A stretch of 64,000 nucleotides of DNA from Epiperipatus broadwayi (lineage: Eukaryota; Onychophora; Udeonychophora; Euonychophora; Peripatidae), in assembly GCA_028023455.1 (NCBI GenBank), contig JAQFVV010012418.1, forward strand, positions 6,383,244 to 6,447,243, read 5' to 3'. Every line of letters starts with the position of its first letter. Position 1 is the stretch's first letter. Made by a program: the position numbers and the translations under genes. Below are positions 1 to 10,879 of the stretch, in pieces. The notes below the pieces were generated by a model that was given only the letters and a program-made list of their open reading frames with translations, ran no database searches and had not been told where the DNA came from.

Positions 1-516
1 CATGCAGCTTATCAGATTACTCTTTATTCTATTGTCCAAAAATAAATGCTCTTTTTTAATATTCCTCTTATTTCTCATATCTACAATCCAAATTCCTATC
101 ACATTAGTGATATTCTTTTTAAATCCAAAGCATTCTTGCTCCAAATATTAATACGTTTCCTTAATATTTTTTACTATTTCATATATGTTGTTGAGGAGTG
201 CCAAAGCACGAAATCATGGTCAGAGGTTTGGGGGAGGGTCCTGACAGATATTTTAAATGCTTTCTCTAGCTAAGCATTTATCATAAAGCTTGTTGAGGAA
301 TTGGCAATCCTCATTGTTTATAACTTACAAGCTTAAGAGAATAGGGTCATGTGATCTATAACTCTTATTTTGACTATTTATGTTTTTATTTCTTTGTAAT
401 TTTTCATAATTCTTATTCTTTTCCCAAAACCAATATATTTACCATATTTCTCACTCTTTGTAATTATGGATCTAAAATGTATTTTCTATACATCTATTCC
501 ACTTTTTAAATATAAG
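1..516. other. No gene seen
   Basis: AT-rich. A patch at 188-325 is GC-richer and contains short hairpins (gaggaattggcaatcctc at 295-312). It has the look of a SINE or Penelope terminal fragment but no assignable part. Confidence 0.4.
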
Positions 517-518
517 TA

Positions 519-1468
519 CACCTGGGTCTCGTTTTATGCGGATTATTTTAATACGATTTTGAAGTTATGCGATTCATATTTCTTCTTAATATCTTTCATA
601 TTTCACTATAGTTATTAGATATCAAGAAATGTAAATTATTAATAACTTATTTTGAAGTGAAATACTTTTTTTTCTTCAAAAAATATAACGTTATATTAAT
701 AGCAACTAATGTGACTATGGCCTGAAGCTGTATTTAGAACTTAGTTTCTATGTAAATAACCTATTTATATTAATGAGTAAATAATAATAATAGATTTATA
801 CTTACATATAAAAATATCACAATAAATATTCAAAAAATTTAAACTTTTAAAACGAATTATATTATATATAACAGAAATAAATAATCTTTTCGATTTTTAA
901 AATAAAAAATGAAGATTTTATAAACTGAAAATAATCTTTCTAATGATAATGTTTTGATTGCGATATAATTTTTTTAATATAGAAAAAACCATTAACACAG
1001 CACAAGACTAAAAATGGCACTAGTTGTACATCACATCATGAATAAAAATAAAGTGGCTTAACAGTTTTCTTCGCATAATTGCTGAGAGATTCTTGACTTC
1101 ATTTAAGGAGAAGCCACAATACATCACATCGAATCTGATTTCTTACCAGTTTACAAACGAATGCTAGTGGTAATGATTAAAATATATATGAAAAATGTAA
1201 AATGAAATACTGTAGTAATAAAAAAAGTTTGTCTTGTATTAATATTTTTCAAATATTTGAAATTTTTTATTAGGCATACTTTATTTGCTTATTTTTTTAA
1301 TGCAAATTTTAAAGTAATTTTTCTGTCTTGCTTTGCTTTTATGCAAATTCTGAAATTTACAGCACCTATCCCCTATTTTTCAAGGTAAATTAAGTCTATT
1401 TTTTTGCGATTTTTTTTAATGCGGGTTTTTTGTGGAATCTATCTACCGCATAAAACGAGACCCAGGTG
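519..1468. mobile_element. Non-autonomous DNA transposon with 23-bp perfect terminal inverted repeats, TA target site
   Basis: The ends are exact inverted copies: cacctgggtctcgttttatg plus cgg at 519-541 and its reverse complement at 1446-1468. Each end is flanked by TA (517-518, 1469-1470), the target duplication of Tc1/mariner/pogo elements. The tctcgttttat core recalls the published pogo/Tigger ends, so I favour a pogo-type miniature element. The 950-bp interior is AT-rich and has no transposase frame. Confidence 0.75.
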
Positions 1469-1470
1469 TA

Positions 1471-3087
1471 TATAGAAATAAATTTTTGTTATTAACTTTG
1501 TGTACTATACATTTTTTAAGCCCTTAGATTTTCTCTTCAAATAATATAATTAAACTCTGTCTATACTAAACAATTTTCATATATGACAGACTTCTAAACA
1601 ATTTTAATTTCTTTCATTAAAAAAAGTCCATCTCATCTTTTTAAAATATTTTCAGTTCACAATTTACCATTCATTGGTAAAAATAATTAATATTTTATAA
1701 TCAATTAACAAAAAAAAGAATCTGTATATAAATACTAATTATATTTAAAGGCAAGAAATAAAATAATTAAACATATTTAATACTTTTATAAGGCTCTAAC
1801 CTTAGTACATTGCGCTTAATAAGAATTAATATTTAAACATATTTAAATACACATTATGCATATATACATTGTAATAGTACAAAAAATAGGGAATGAACCT
1901 GGTATGATGGAAAAATCATCATCATCAACTCCAAGTCAAAATCTCAAATTTAAAAATACAAAATATATAATGAGGAATGAGCCTGAGAGATCAACACAAC
2001 TATATAAGTTCACCATCATTACAGACAAGCAATAATAATCATTCATAATCATGAATGATCAACAATAAAAATAAATCAACAGTCAATCTTGGAATTGGAT
2101 TTTTAAATGAATGTATTATAGATCAAGCTAATTATTTAGCACATGCCAGCTTGAGGCAGATTATTTAAACATTAATTTCAATGCACAAATTTAAGTGTTA
2201 ATCCATCAGAATATATATAACAATAACGACAATAATCCTGGGATACTAAAATATGCTGATTATCCTCAATGCTCTGGCCGCTTATTACCATTAATGTATT
2301 GTCAGCTATAAACTTAATTTTTAAATAATTAAAATGAAATGTAGTGCATGAACTTTAAATGATATCCCCTTTGTGTCAATAAGGATCATCATCATCTGGA
2401 TGTACATAACACAAAACACAAACCCCTTTTATATAACAGACCATTATGCATGAAGCTCAGAGAGCAAAAACTCTATAATTGTTATTGCAATCAAGAGTTA
2501 TAATACAAACATATAAAATTCTAAAACTATTTTAGGATTAAGTAAATTCACTGGAATAACTTTAACAATGAAATATCAATTTATTAATAACAATTAAATT
2601 AAAATGAAATTAAGGGCAGTAGAATATGGCTATACATATAAATTAAGTTTTCTGATTTTGATTAATACCAAAAAGAAATTCACTATTACACTGTAATTTA
2701 CATATATATTCCAATAGATTTATATATAAGATTGTAACAGTATACATATATGCCATTACATCGCTTTCAAATAAAAAGAAAAAAAAGAATAAATAAATAT
2801 AAAAGTTAATAATTTTATTTAAACCAGTATATATAATTGCACAGATGGAAAACTATTAAATAATTACTTAAAAGTAAGTTAAATTTAAAAAAAATAAAAT
2901 CTAAAGATAAAAGTTTTTTTTTTTTAAATAATGTAAAAGAAAATAATAAAAACTATTTTCTATTCAAAAATTATGTTAAAATTTTAGTAGAATGGAAATG
3001 ATTTTTTATTTATTTAAATGAAACAGATCCTTGAGGGCATTTAACTGATTAGTCAGATAAGAGATCAATTAAAAAATATGTTTCCAC
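1471..3087. other. No gene seen
   Basis: AT-rich low-complexity DNA with short tca/atc runs near 1915 and 2387. No splice-flanked open frame. Confidence 0.5.
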
Positions 3088-3188
3088 TCAAAAAGGAACT
3101 GCCCAATAAATGATGTGAATGAACACATGGTCCACAAAGAAAATCATCATTGCCAATAAGATCAGCATGAAGTCAGTCAAGATCAATC
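3088..3188 (-). CDS. Exon-like segment, hydrophobic C-terminus, unrecognised
   Basis: On the minus strand an acceptor-like attccag sits at 3189-3195. The following 101 bases read, after a 2-base partial codon, 32 residues and a stop: LILTDFMLILLAMMIFF then VDHVFIHIIYWAVPF. This looks like one or two membrane helices at a C-terminus. I do not recognise the family. It lies 160 bases downstream of another exon-like minus-strand segment (3352-3510) that also looks membrane-embedded, but I could not find a donor that joins them in phase. It may be a real small terminal exon, part of a retro-pseudogene, or chance. Confidence 0.25.
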
Positions 3189-3351
3189 CTGGAATTCGAT
3201 AATATGGAATTCAAAATGATATAAAAGGGAAGAAAAGAAAACTTTGGTTAAGGGGAGTTTTATTCTTTGATATTGCTCTTGTTGATTACATAATTTAACC
3301 ATATTTATGTGTATTGCAGATATCAAAAATGTAAGAGTCACACAATAAATT

Positions 3352-3510
3352 AGTTTCCAATATTTGCACCAACTGAGGCAACCTCCAGTATGATGGTCCC
3401 TGAAAAGCAGAAAACAACAGATTGGCTTCCCAAAGACAATATTAATACCAAATGGACTTCAATTGGAATTGTGTGACACATCATGTACCACCAAGATGGA
3501 TCAAATAAAC
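3352..3510 (-). CDS. Exon-like segment, hydrophobic, unrecognised
   Basis: The minus strand has an acceptor-like ggctgtag just above 3510, then an open stretch reading FDPSWWYMMCHTIPIEVHLV and continuing LILSLGSQSVVFCFSG before a TAA at about 3352. The composition (Trp, Cys, Met, long hydrophobic runs) is unlike random translation of AT-rich DNA and suggests a membrane protein exon. No family was recognised. A pyrimidine-rich tcttttcag-like tract inside the segment could be a second acceptor, which would break the reading. Treat as a candidate only. Confidence 0.2.
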
Positions 3511-4054
3511 CTACAGCCACAGAAAGTATGAACTTTAATAATCTAAAATAAGAACTTTTCAAATACTTAAACCTAAACAGTACCTAACCTATAAAGTATC
3601 TTATCTGATTAAGCAGAAATTTAAATTATTCGTTATATTTTTCTTTTAATATGTTTGCTGCTATTATTATTATTATTATTTCCATTCTCATAATTCTTTT
3701 TAAATTAATAATTTAAAAATAGGCATAAATAGCTGCATAGATTCATAAAATTATGTAAGTTTAAGTGAGTTAATTTTGGGCTATTTGTTTCATAGTTGAA
3801 TCAGTGCTGATGGAGGGATGTATGGGCATTTAATATCAAGGTAATATGGGGAGGTGCATTGGTTACTCATTCCCTTGTGCCACATTAGCATACAGGGCAT
3901 AATACCCACCAGAATGCATGGCCCAAAAGTGTAACCATCATGTTGCCAATGGTCATAGATGTATTTCATACACCATTGATCTTGTTATGTTCTGGTTGGG
4001 ACAATAAGACAGCAAAAACCACTATCCCCCATTTCATAGAGCATGTCTAATATA

Positions 4055-4142
4055 TATTTCATGTTTAAAGAGGTTTATTTAAACTTCAATGTATCAATAT
4101 TTCATACTCTGTAATCAAGTTGCAAGCTTTAAGTGTCCATAT
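4055..4142 (+). repeat. Dispersed repeat A, copy 1 (left part of an interrupted unit)
   Basis: Almost identical to 6764-6846: both run from tttcatgtttaaagaggttt through aagttgcaagctttaagtg. In this copy the unit is interrupted after gtccatat by the 2.3-kb element that starts at 4143. The continuation of the unit resumes at 6490. Confidence 0.8.
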
Positions 4143-6489
4143 TGAAACAGACAGATCGAAGAACCGATCTTAGTTTCATGTGTTTAAGTACGGTAATTCG
4201 AACTACTATTCGCCCGCAATGGGATTTTTCCATTTCAAGTCACAAAAATTGAGCTATATATATTTTATGTTTTGTAAATAAATATGTAAAGATTCTGTGC
4301 ATAAATGTCACAAATCATGAAATAATATTCGTGTGTGCGTGGTTTGTGAATTTATATCAGCTTAATTTAAAGTTTCATTGCGGGTGTATTTGCTTAAATT
4401 TTAGCCTTTTAGAATTATACAAAGTCGTTTAAAAATACTGATCAAAAGTCACATTTCTTTGACCAGTGTTTTTAATTAAAATCTGTATTGTACAAATGTA
4501 TAGAGTAATTGAGTTGTATTCGAAATTAGATAAGGAATTTATATTTGTAATTACTTTGTCAATTTAAAATTGCGTATTAAAGTTAAAGATAGCTGAAAAC
4601 GGAACATGAAATGGATAATTGATATTGTGTCAAGCTGGATTGCTGAAGGCTAGAGAAAAGTAGAGCCTAAAACAAAACAGACAAAAGGTCAACGTGGCCA
4701 TCAGAAAAACTAAGATTCTAACTTTTGACGTGGCTGGAGTAGATCGTCTCAAAAACGCAAGTTAAGAAATCTCTCCAACTTTGTTAAGAAGTCCACCAGT
4801 AAACCGTAATGTCGATGGGCTAAGTGCCAGGAGCTGTCTCTGTCCCGCATTTGAATCTTTTGCGCTACTGATCATGTTTTATTGCTTACATTTCCATTCC
4901 AATTCCAAATTGACTATGCCTTCCAAGTAGATTTCAAATGCTATAGAAATACATCGTGGAGCCAGCTGGATGAAGAAGGAAGGGTAACTGTGTTACATGA
5001 ACTTTTAACTTTCTCCGAGCTTAATGTTATAAGTTAATCTGTCAATCAAATGAATCACATGTAAGTTTTTTTGTTTCGTTTATACGCTACTGTTTAACCT
5101 GTCAGTAAATTTTCTTTTCTCCTTTTTCTCTGCTCTAGTCTTTAGAAATAGTTTGTAAATATTGTATCTACTAATAAAATTAAATGAAGACATTTATATA
5201 TTTTTTTCCTTTATTAGCTTATGTAAAAAAACATGAATAGAAATATTTCCAACTCTGTTTAAAGAGTTTATAATATTGATTATAGTTATTTTAAAAGGAA
5301 GTTCATTGTTAAATTAAAGATTATTTCATATATTGAGTTGGCAGATATTAAATCACTTTATTATGTTTTTTGTTAGTTTTGTCATACTATTGTAACCGAT
5401 ACTTCAATCTTAAATATGTAAAGGGTTTTAAGTTTATTATCTTAGTTTCCTCATAAATGAGAAATAGTCTCAGTGTATAATTTGTTATAATCGCTACGCG
5501 ATGACCTGGGGAGTTAGGGGTTTCAGAGTAAACTTAATTAATTATTGCTTTGGGTCAGTTTGATTGCCATTTTTATTGGAATAGTTATATCAGCCTGTTG
5601 GGAAATATAATTGATTACCAGGTTTGGTATAATTCCTTTTCAAATCCACTTCAGCACTGCCTCGATGACTGTATCCTTCCTTGCGAGTTAGGTCCGCCAT
5701 ACTACATCTGGGGAGAAAGCCATTCTTTCAGGTTATCTCTTGATCACGGGTTTGAATGATCCGGCTGGTTGTAGTGTCCGAGCTACTTGGGGATTAAGCC
5801 TTGTCAAAGTAAAGGCCCTATTCGTTGATGCACGAGTGATTACTGTAGGGTCTTCAATCTAGGCAACCACTAGTACATAATCTTAGATATCATAGTTATA
5901 GAATCACCCTCAACTATTCTACACCAACGTTGAATCTATTGAATAAAATAACTTAATAAAAATCGTAGATAAATATTGTCAATGCTCAATGTCTGATTCC
6001 TTGCCACCCGTCAATCATTTACTAACAAATATGGTATGAGTTTGTTTACCAGGTAAAATGATTACTAAAGACTAGTAGCTAATTATAATAGAATATTTAT
6101 GGAAATCTTACACTTTTGAATATTATATTTTTATGCTTTCTATTTGTTATTAAACAATTTATTTACTCTAATTTTGTGTCTTCCACCTCATTACTCTCAA
6201 GTCTATTTAGTCACCTACTGTCTGTATTGACAACAAATATATACATTAATTAATGACGTACCGATATCAGAGTATAATAGACTATATATAAAACTGTAAG
6301 TAATTTAGTCTGTGTTCTGAGTTGAGCTAGTAAAGGGATAACCCCGTGCTGTTATAAAGTCATCATCGGTTGGTCATACCGGGGTTGGGTTTGAATTTCG
6401 TTGGCGTTTTGGAATTTATTCTTAAACGTGGACTGGGTTTGAACTCGGGTACTGTGTATGAGTAAGCGTGGTGGATTTATACCGGTACA
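4143..6489 (+). mobile_element. Long 'TG...CA' element 3 (solo LTR-like), 2.35 kb, 4-bp target duplication
   Basis: Begins TGAAACAGACAGATCG and ends ACCGGTACA, flanked by atat on both sides (4139-4142, 6490-6493). The boundaries are supported by an uninterrupted copy of the host repeat at 16490-16515 (on its local orientation), where gtccatat runs straight into atattcaatgg. The interior is GC-richer than its surroundings in two blocks (about 4640-4870 and 5480-5880) and near the 3' end (6310-6485). There is no coding frame of note. Terminal TG and CA with a 4-bp duplication fit a solo LTR of a Ty3/gypsy-like retrotransposon; a Ginger-type DNA element is the alternative. It is related at its ends to the elements at 6987-10879 and 37084-41920. 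Confidence 0.6.
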
Positions 6490-6640
6490 ATATATATTCA
6501 ATGGACCATTAGTAATAATGGATTTCCATTCTTGATATTAAAAGGTGTGAAGGTTGCATTGACAGCAGTGAAAAATATTGATTACTATATTTTACTGTGA
6601 ATGTTTAGGTGGTTACTGGTTGGAACTTAATTACATCATT
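6490..6640 (+). repeat. Dispersed repeat B, copy 1
   Basis: Contains atggatttccattcttg, attaaaaggtgtgaaggttg, and the core ttgacagcagtgaaaaatat, then a ggtggttactggttggaact tail. Copies occur at 6842-6976, 16340-16487 (minus), 16511-16600, and more distantly at 20978-21045 and 59035-59125. Confidence 0.8.
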
Positions 6641-6763
6641 ATCCCAGATTAGCTTTAGGCACTATTTCGCTTATTATTTCTAAATAATACAATGGCAATT
6701 TAAAAGTATTGCAGTTTGTAATGTTAATTGACTATTTATTAGTCTGCATTACAATGACATGTT

Positions 6764-6976
6764 TATTTCATGTTTAAAGAGGTTTATTTAAACTTCAATG
6801 TATTAATATTTCATACTCTGTAGTCAAGTTGCAAGCTTTAAGTGACCATTAGTAAAAATGGATTTCCATTCTTGCTATTAAAAGGTGTGAAGATTGCCTT
6901 GACAGCAGTGAGAAATATTGATTACTATATTTTCCTGTAAATGTTTAGGTGGTTACTGGTTGGAACTTAATTATAT
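6764..6976 (+). repeat. Dispersed repeats A and B, copy 2, contiguous
   Basis: Here repeat A (6764-6846) runs directly into repeat B (6842-6976) without the insertion seen at 4143. This shows A and B are halves of one unit of about 215 bp. The right end merges into a TA microsatellite that was the target of the element starting at 6987. Confidence 0.8.
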
Positions 6977-7365
6977 ATATATATATTGTAACGGTCAGGT
7001 TTGTACATTTGCTCAACAGACTGAGAGTCCAAGCCAGAGAACCAAAAGCTGACCAAGTCGGGATAGTAATACCCTATGTCTGATCATACCTTAACTCTCT
7101 CACTCGTGCTTCCAAGTCAACCCATCGCAAATGACATGCCTGAGGTTACACTCGATATCTCTTTGATCACGTTCCAGCAATAGCAAAGCAGTAAAACATG
7201 AGACATTTCCCCCTATTACATATTCTATTATATAACTTAACTAGTGATTCATAAGATAATGAGCAAGTAATGAGACTGAGACAAATTTATATTTCATAAA
7301 TTTAATATAACATTTAATAAATACTAAAGCATAGTAACTGGTGTATAGCTAGCTCACACGCAGGT

Positions 7366-7688
7366 GAGTGGATTCTCAGGGTTATAAAATAATATTACAA
7401 AGCAATGAGTGGATTCTCAGGTTATAAAATAATATTACAAAGCAATGAGTGGATTCTCAGGGTTATAAAACAATATTACAAAGCAATGAGTGGATTCTCA
7501 GGGTTATAAAATAATATTACAAAGCAATGAGTGGATTCTCAAGGTTATAAAATAATATTACAAAGCAATGAGTGGATTCTCAGGGTTATAAAATAATATT
7601 ACAAAGCAATGAGTGGATTCTCAGGGTTATAAAATAATATTACAAAGCAATGAGTGGATTCTCAGGGTTATAAAATAATATTACAAAG
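7366..7688. repeat. Tandem array, 41-bp unit, 8 copies
   Basis: Units starting gagtggattctcagggttat begin at 7366, 7407, 7447, 7488, 7529, 7570, 7611 and 7652. The period is 41 bases (40 once), with only scattered single-base differences, so the array is recent compared with its decayed host element. The last unit is cut after 37 bases. Confidence 0.95.
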
Positions 7689-7812
7689 TATATGACTTTT
7701 TAATAAGCTTATGTCATCTTTCATGTCTTAATTCACGCTATGTTTTATATATTGGAAATCAGTTATAGCTAGCTAGAGTGATCGATTGATGAATAAATGA
7801 TAGAGATTATTG

Positions 7813-7915
7813 GTTTAAGATTATATCATTGTTACTAAGTTTAAGATTATATTATAATTACTAAGTTTAAGATTATATTATAAATATTAAGTCTAAGATT
7901 ATATTATAAATATAT
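7813..7915. repeat. Short tandem array, about 30-bp unit, about 3-4 copies
   Basis: Repeats of aagtttaagattatattata with variable spacers, inside the long element 6987-10879. Confidence 0.7.
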
Positions 7916-8209
7916 TTAAAATCATATTATAGAGACATTTGCGTGATATATAATTGTTATACAGATAAACACATTAAATCAGATTCTAGATCGGATCAAC
8001 GCCGAAGTTACTTTCTAGGGAAACTGAACTGAGAAGTGGTGGCAGTGGAATATCAGATTCTAGTGCGTTAGAAACTATAGTATCAGATAAGTGCGACTCG
8101 AATGCATTCTTAATTGGGGTTTATTACCTAGTAAACGGTTCCCTAACCGATCTGCTTGCTATAATGGAAGAGGCCTTTTTATTAAATGAACAGAAGATTG
8201 GCTTATGAG

Positions 8210-8331
8210 CCCTTTGGAAACGCTTTGGTTCCGTTAAATACGAATAACTGTCACATTTGCCTAAACTTTCGAGGCGTGACTTGATGAAATACGAAGAAAT
8301 GTCGCAGTGGCCTAAACTTTCGAGGCGTGAC
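8210..8331. repeat. 51-bp direct duplication
   Basis: cctaaactttcgaggcgtga occurs at 8260 and again at 8311, preceded by diverged copies of a aaatacgaa-containing segment. It lies in a GC-richer block that has a diverged counterpart at 38060-38350 in the related element 2. Confidence 0.85.
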
Positions 8332-8689
8332 TGGACGTGGAACAATCTTGAGGTGGGCCATTATAGACATAGCAAGTAGATATGCATATTTATGCAAATT
8401 AGCAATACATTCGCAACGCTAAATTAATATTTTATAAATTAATTACGCCAAAATCTTAGCTTCTTCAGTGCTACTCCCACCGGTCAGTTCATAAATGAGC
8501 TTATTAAATTATATGATAAAGGCGATAATGAGAATCTGATTTAAGGTTATCTGCATAGCTACTTATTCTCTAATTAAACGAAGTTATAGCAAACTTAAGA
8601 TTTTTTAGAACTGGGAACATTAATTATATGTAGTATAACTACATCTAATATCAAACTGATTTTTAAATAATAAAATAAGAGTTATAAAA

Positions 8690-9240
8690 TAGCTCACGCA
8701 AATTATTGATTTTTAAATAAATTACTCATCTTAAATAATTCGTCAAAATAGACCTTACTAATAATGCAAAATGTTTTAAATAGCGAATGCAAACCTACAT
8801 TTTAAATAGCTTGCGTAAAATATACTTTTTCAAATAACTGGCAAAATACATATTTTAAATCACTTACGCAAATATAATTCTTAAATAATCTGGGCAAAAT
8901 CTGCGTTTTAAATAACATACGCAATATATACGTTTTAACTAACTTTAGCAAACATTTTCATTTTAGATAACTTGAGAAAAAGATGCGTTTTAAATAATAT
9001 ACGCAAAATATACATTTAAATACTTTAGCAAAAGATTTTCGTTTTAAAGAACTTTAGCAAAAGATTTTCATTTTAAATAACTTTAGAAAAATTTTATTTT
9101 GAGAAAAGATGCGTTTTAAATAATATACGCTAAATATACATTTTTAAATAACTTTAGCAAAACATTTTCATTTTCAATAACGAGAAAAGATGGTTTTAAA
9201 TAATATAGAAATAACATTTTTAAATAAACTTGTTCGGGCA
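8690..9240. repeat. Decayed minisatellite of 'ttttaaataactt(a)gcaaaa' units
   Basis: More than ten degenerate units of roughly 35-50 bases, each with an aaat/cattttaaataac core followed by a gcaaaa-type element and a variable linker. Part of the long element 6987-10879. Confidence 0.7.
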
Positions 9241-10140
9241 TTATAAATACCGATTCACTCTAGCATAAATAAATTTTATTTCAGAAAGGAGTCTTGACTA
9301 TATTCTTTATATCGCAATACTCTGATATAATAAAAGTGATTACTCACTCCCCTCCCCCCGATAATTTATTAACACACAAGACTCCGTTCTGATAAAAACA
9401 CAGCATAAATCAATAAACATGAACTTAAAACTAAAGATAGATGACATAAGAATAAATTGCATAAAACGATCAATAAGATGATAATTTAGAAATAAGAATT
9501 TGTTGTATGGTTTTATAGAAACTAGATGTTTAGGATTATTTAAAATTATTAATGATCAAGCAAGAATTTGGAGAGTGTTCTAAGATTTAAACAAATTTAA
9601 GATAAACATTTTAATTGAACATTTAGAAAATATAATTAATTATGTGATTTAGTTAGCTAGCTTTCATTTAGAATACGTTTTAGTTATGAAATTTAATATT
9701 TGGCAGAAAGGATTTACCGGAAAGTCTTTAAGGCATTGTTCGATAGGCTTCTCTCTCTATTCAGTCAGGCTGGGCTTCTCTTAGGTTTTAGTCTGGATGT
9801 AGCTTCGCAAATTTATTTCTGTGGCAGCTTTCCCCATTTCTCTGGTCAGGAACTCTCTGGTCTCTCAGGTACAGCTTCATTCTTACTGTGTTGGGCATGG
9901 TTGAGGTCTTCTCTTATCGGTAGCCGCTCGTGGAAGAGCAAACGGCTGTCTCTTTGTCTCTAGCCCACTGTCATCTTTGGAGCCACTTGGCTGGTAGCTT
10001 TAAGATTCAGCTTTCTTAAACGGCAGGAACAGTTTTCTTATTTAACTTCAGCTCTGGTCTTCGGGAATAATTTTGGCAGCAAGCACAATTTTCACAGCAA
10101 CAGGAAAAATTAACACGGATGATGATGGATGGATAGAAGA

Positions 10141-10174
10141 GGAATCTTTGATGGCTATTTTGGCCCTTTTTATA
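10141..10174 (-). promoter_or_regulatory. Candidate core promoter inside element 1
   Basis: On the minus strand TATAAAAA (10167-10174) is followed 12 bases later by GCCATCAAAGATTCC. The related element 2 has TATAAAAG at 41229-41236 followed after 9 bases by GCCATCTTTGAAGG. The shared arrangement at about 700 bp from the TG end in both copies suggests a conserved promoter and start region. Transcription is inferred only. Confidence 0.45.
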
Positions 10175-10879
10175 CTGTATTTTTGACAGTAGTAACCTCC
10201 TACTTTGAATCATGCCACATCACAAGATGACTAGTTTCGAACTAGCCTTTAACCAAATATCCAGTTAGTAAAATATTTAGTATATCTAAATCTGGACTTG
10301 GTAAGGCTCTATTGTTTTAATTGACGTCATACTTAAAAGATATATTTTCAAGAGAATGGTCACAAGCAATTTGTAAAGATTTTTGTATAGATTTATGCCT
10401 GACTGAATATGATAATTGGTCTTGGTTATAATTTTTAAATAGGTCAAATTTTGGCCAAAGATTTATTTTTAGAACGAAATGTTAAAACCGATAAAACTTT
10501 CTGCTTGTAATTTTAAGCAAACAAAAGAATTGAAAATTATCTAACTTGGAAATTATTTAAAATGAATACTGACTTAAATAATTATTTAGAAAGAATATTG
10601 AAAAATAAGTAATATTATAATTTTAACTTATTATGCTGCTATATAGATAAATTTTAATTACAGTTATGTTTATTTCAGTTTTAACAAATCTAAATGGATA
10701 TGCTCGTATATAAATATTTGAGACTGTTAATTTTATAATAATAGGACGATTATATGCGCACATACCCTGCTATATTATAAGCACAAAGTTTTTAAAATTT
10801 TAAGAAATACACGCCATCTGAGTACAACAAATATATACTATTATCGAAGATAATAGGTGAAACAGGTCTAACCGTTTCA

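Larger units (their letters stand above)
6987..10879 (-). mobile_element. Long 'TG...CA' element 1 (solo LTR-like), 3.9 kb, minus orientation
   Basis: Read on the minus strand it begins TGAAACGGTTAGACC (10879 downward) and ends CCTGACCGTTACA (at 6987), with atat on both flanks, so it has the same terminal form as elements 2 and 3. Internal features in minus order are: a TATAAAAA box at 10167-10174 followed closely by GCCATCAAAGA; a GC-richer leader-like block (9700-10150); a decayed array of ttttaaataac-ttacgcaaaa type units (8690-9240); a 51-bp duplication (8210-8331); a 30-bp array (7813-7915); and a 41-bp array (7366-7688). No polymerase or transposase frame exists. A solo long terminal repeat or a non-autonomous element are the main readings. 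Confidence 0.6.

Noticed and set aside
7366-7688. CRISPR array
   Set aside because: The 41-bp units are directly contiguous with no spacers and lie in animal DNA.
9700-9963. 87-codon open frame on the plus strand (AERIYRKVFKALFDRLLSLF...)
   Set aside because: It lies in the GC-richer leader block of the long element 6987-10879, antisense to its apparent promoter. There are no splice sites and no homologous frame in the related element 2.
6987-10879. Complete LTR retrotransposon or large virus-like element
   Set aside because: No polymerase, integrase or gag frame and no internal pair of LTRs; only one copy of the terminal block.
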